Below are positions 5,646 to 7,916 of a stretch of 7,916 nucleotides of DNA, piece after piece. Source of the stretch: an uncultured Prevotella sp. (lineage in GTDB: Bacteria > Bacteroidota > Bacteroidia > Bacteroidales > Bacteroidaceae); assembly GCA_900546605.1 (NCBI GenBank), contig URDV01000102.1, positions 1 to 7,916 on the forward strand, read 5' to 3'. Below the pieces are notes generated by a model. That model had not been told where the DNA came from and did no database searches. It saw only the letters and a program-made list of their open reading frames with translations. Every line of letters starts with the position of its first letter. The stretch's first letter is position 1. The position numbers were made by a program, and so were the translations under genes.

Positions 5646-7718
5646 ATGTACAACACAAACAAGCAAACACGTGTCATCACGTTCAGTCAGTTCAGCCGTA
5701 AGGGTTGGGGACTGTTCTGTGCATTACATCGTGAAGTGCGCATCGGTGTGCTGGGCGTGGCTACTTTGGCAAGCGCTACTCCGCGACTGATGGCCGCTAC
5801 GCTGCACCAAGCCGAGGGCTATGCTATGACAAGCATGGGCCAACATGCCGACACTTTGGCATTGGGCGAGGCTGCTGTGTCGGCATCGCGTGCTCCTATG
5901 GCCGCTAATGTGGCGGCCCGACAAGTGTTGACGCTGACGCACGATGACCTGGCTGCGGCTGGGGTGCAAAGCCTCAACGATGTTCTTAAACTCTCAGCTG
6001 GCGTTGATGTCCGACAACGCGGAGGGTTTGGTGTTCAAACGGACATTAGCATTGATGGCGGAACGCATGATCAAATTACAATTCTGCTGAATGGCGTTCC
6101 TCTTGTAAACCCGCAAACGGGGCATAATGCGGCCGATTTCCCTGTAAACGTTTCGGATGTGGAACGCATCGAAATTCTTGAAGGGGCTGCGTCGCGCGTG
6201 ATGGGTAGTCAGGCTTTTAGTGGCGCTATCAATGTGGTGACACGTAGTGCTGCTGCGGCTTCGCGCATTGAGGCTACATTGCAGGCTGGCTCTTATGGCA
6301 CGCTGAAGGGCGAGGCTCGCACGGCTTGGCAATGGGGCCAAGGGTGGAGTGCACAAGCCAGCGGTAGTTACCAGCGATCGGATGGAGCTGTGAAAAATGG
6401 TGCCTTTAAAGGCGGAAAGGGGTATGGACAACTTACGTATGACGCTCACGACTTTAGGTTTGACTTGCAAGCTGGGGCTACAGCTAATGACTTTGGGGCC
6501 AATACTTTTTATTCGGCAGCTTATGACAACCAGTGGGAGGCTACACGGCGTTACTTGTTGTCAGCACGGGCTGAAACAAAGGGTAGGGTGCATGTGGTGC
6601 CACAGGCTTCGTGGGTGCGCAGCCTTGACCACTTTCAGTTGATAAAGGATAAAACTACGGGTGAGAATTTTCATCGAGGTGATGTGTACACACTGGGTTT
6701 GAATGCTTGGACTGAATGGGCCTTGGGACGTACGGCTGTTGGGGCTGAACTGCGCGAAGAAACGATATTTAGCACCAACTTAGGACGCGAGTTGCAAACT
6801 GACCAATATGTGGGCATTCCACATGAAGCGGGGCGCTACTATACGAAGAAGGATGACCGCACCAATGTGTCGTACTTTGCTGAACATAACTTTGTGTGGC
6901 GGAAGGTGACGTTGTCGGTGGGTGCTATGGCTGAGCGCAACAGTGCAGTGGATGGGCGTTTTAGGTTTTACCCTGGGGTAGACTTTAGTTATCGCCCTGC
7001 GGCACAATGGCGCTTGTATGCGTCGTGGAACAAGTCATTGCGCTTGCCATCGTTTACTGACTTGTGGTATAAAAGTGCTACGCAGGAGGGCAACGTGGGG
7101 TTACGCCCCGAGGAGTGCTCGTCGCTACGCTTGGGGGCTGACTTTGTTAGTAACATCATTACGTTGCGCATGAAGGCGCATTGGATGCGTGGCACTCACA
7201 TGATTGACTGGGTGATGCGCACGGCTGATGATGCTAAGTATTATGCTACGTCGTTCTCAATGGATAATGTGGGCTTGGGGCTGGATGCTCGCTTATGGTT
7301 GAGCCGTTGGTGGGGTAGTAAGCAGCCTTTTAAGCAACTGAGTGTGTCGTATGCTTGGTTGCATCAGCACCGCAGAACGGGCGAGGCTTACTTTAAGTCG
7401 AATTATGCTATGGAGTATTTGCGCCATAAGTTGGTGGCTCGATTGCAACACAACATTGTGTCGCACTTGGGGGCTGAGTGGACAGTGCGTGTGCAGCAGC
7501 GCGAGGGGGCTTACCTTGTGTATAAGGACTTAAAGCCGACTGCTACGTTGAAGCCTTATGGTACGCATGCTTTGCTTGATTGTAAACTGACGTGGACTGA
7601 AAAGCATTATGCTTTGTTTGCTGATTTTACTAATTTGACAAATCATCATTATTATGACTTGGCCAATGTGCAGCAACCTGGTTTGTTGGTGATGGCGGGT
7701 GTGAGCCTTAAATGGTAG
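5646..7718 (+). CDS. TonB-dependent outer-membrane receptor, BtuB-like
   Basis: A complete 690-residue outer-membrane transporter that takes up a scarce ligand using energy from TonB-ExbBD. The N-terminus is a long extended signal region: a basic/aromatic part, FSQFSRKGWGLFCALHREVR (about 13-32), then a hydrophobic core IGVLGVATLASATP (33-46). LALGEAAVSASRAP (71-84) is in TonB-box position. The plug covers about 85-200, with DVLKLSAGVDVRQRGG, ILLNGVPLVNP and VERIEILEGAASRVMGSQAFSGAINVV. The rest (about 205-690) is beta-barrel with alternating aromatic strands and a terminal GVSLKW ending in an aromatic residue, as needed for barrel assembly. It lacks the carboxypeptidase-D-like N-domain and SusD partner of polysaccharide receptors, so a vitamin B12-like, haem or siderophore ligand is more likely; which cannot be told from the sequence. 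The start at 5646 is chosen because of the promoter at 5606 and the signal-peptide layout; an in-frame GTG at 5538 is less likely. Confidence 0.92.
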   Translation: MYNTNKQTRVITFSQFSRKGWGLFCALHREVRIGVLGVATLASATPRLMAATLHQAEGYAMTSMGQHADTLALGEAAVSASRAPMAANVAARQVLTLTHDDLAAAGVQSLNDVLKLSAGVDVRQRGGFGVQTDISIDGGTHDQITILLNGVPLVNPQTGHNAADFPVNVSDVERIEILEGAASRVMGSQAFSGAINVVTRSAAAASRIEATLQAGSYGTLKGEARTAWQWGQGWSAQASGSYQRSDGAVKNGAFKGGKGYGQLTYDAHDFRFDLQAGATANDFGANTFYSAAYDNQWEATRRYLLSARAETKGRVHVVPQASWVRSLDHFQLIKDKTTGENFHRGDVYTLGLNAWTEWALGRTAVGAELREETIFSTNLGRELQTDQYVGIPHEAGRYYTKKDDRTNVSYFAEHNFVWRKVTLSVGAMAERNSAVDGRFRFYPGVDFSYRPAAQWRLYASWNKSLRLPSFTDLWYKSATQEGNVGLRPEECSSLRLGADFVSNIITLRMKAHWMRGTHMIDWVMRTADDAKYYATSFSMDNVGLGLDARLWLSRWWGSKQPFKQLSVSYAWLHQHRRTGEAYFKSNYAMEYLRHKLVARLQHNIVSHLGAEWTVRVQQREGAYLVYKDLKPTATLKPYGTHALLDCKLTWTEKHYALFADFTNLTNHHYYDLANVQQPGLLVMAGVSLKW

Positions 7719-7750
7719 GACTCTGCCGCTAAGGCTTAGTTGAAAAAATA

Positions 7751-7790
7751 AACGGAGCGCAAACGTTGTATGTGACGTTTGCGCTCCGTT
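7751..7790. terminator. Strong hairpin after the receptor gene, possibly bidirectional
   Basis: A perfect 16-bp stem, AACGGAGCGCAAACGT (7751-7766) with its complement at 7775-7790, has an 8-base loop. It lies 32 bp past the receptor stop. On the plus strand only GGGCTTTATA follows, a weak T-tract. On the minus strand the stem is followed by TATTTTTTC, a better tract, so it may also stop transcripts arriving from a convergent gene beyond the window. Confidence 0.75.
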
Positions 7791-7835
7791 GGGCTTTATA
7801 AGGACATTGTAGGTGTTAATACGCTTGTAATGTAG

Positions 7836-7916
7836 TAAGTAGGTGTTTAAAATAGAAGTAGTACGCGTTGGCGGAATTAGTAAACAAGTTGACAAGTTAA
7901 CGGGTTAACAGGTAAG
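7836..7916. repeat. Inverted copy of the dispersed repeat and its octamer array, cut by the window end
   Basis: TAAGTAGGTGTTTAAAAT (7836-7853) is the exact reverse complement of 175-192. CGTTGGCGGAATT (7866-7878) is the reverse complement of 239-251. The octamer-type array of CAAGTTGA, CAAGTTAA, CGGGTTAA and CAGGTAAG follows (7885-7916). Compared with the left copy, the array and core come after the arm sequence, with reversed orientation. It reaches the window edge and probably continues. Confidence 0.75.

Noticed and set aside
5994..6470. 158-codon minus-strand frame inside the TonB-dependent receptor
   Set aside because: It is antisense to plug and barrel coding sequence with intact motifs; composition reflects the other strand.

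Overview
The window looks like chromosomal DNA of a Bacteroidales bacterium, most likely a Prevotella relative. The grounds are: several promoter -7 elements of the Bacteroidota form TAnnTTTG (three are exactly TAACTTTG), AT-rich leaders mostly without a Shine-Dalgarno sequence, a secreted subtilase ending in a type IX secretion (T9SS) sorting domain, and a TonB-dependent receptor with a long extended signal peptide. Genus is inferred from general resemblance only.

Layout. Positions 1-256 hold a nested inverted repeat and an 8-bp tandem array whose end supplies the stop codon of the first gene. On the minus strand, a QueA-family gene (785-2014) is followed after 9 bp by an IDI-like NUDIX hydrolase (254-775); they probably form an operon read from a promoter at 2041-2048. 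Next upstream is a minus-strand S8 (subtilisin-like) peptidase, 2257-4419, with its own promoter (4508-4515) and intrinsic terminator (2177-2226). A plus-strand TonB-dependent outer-membrane receptor (5646-7718) is divergent from it and ends before a strong hairpin (7751-7790).

The four protein genes are recognisable families. The unusual part is the roughly 1.2-kb divergent spacer (4420-5645). It contains a 24-bp perfect AT-rich palindrome, a copy of a dispersed repeat, six GAACG-like boxes spaced 10-11 bp apart just upstream of a well-formed Bacteroidota promoter, an AT-rich leader and a 62-codon reading frame that runs into twelve 11-bp units. The first half of those units is nearly the reverse complement of the second, so the transcript could fold into a long hairpin. 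This is the best candidate for an undescribed element; its function is unknown.

A second theme is a dispersed repeat family (modules: an AAGTAGGTGTT arm, an 8-bp TTAAC-type array, and an ATTCCGCCAACGGGT core) in at least four intergenic places (1-256, 2119-2167, 4686-4761, 7836-7916), in both orientations and in different states of completeness.
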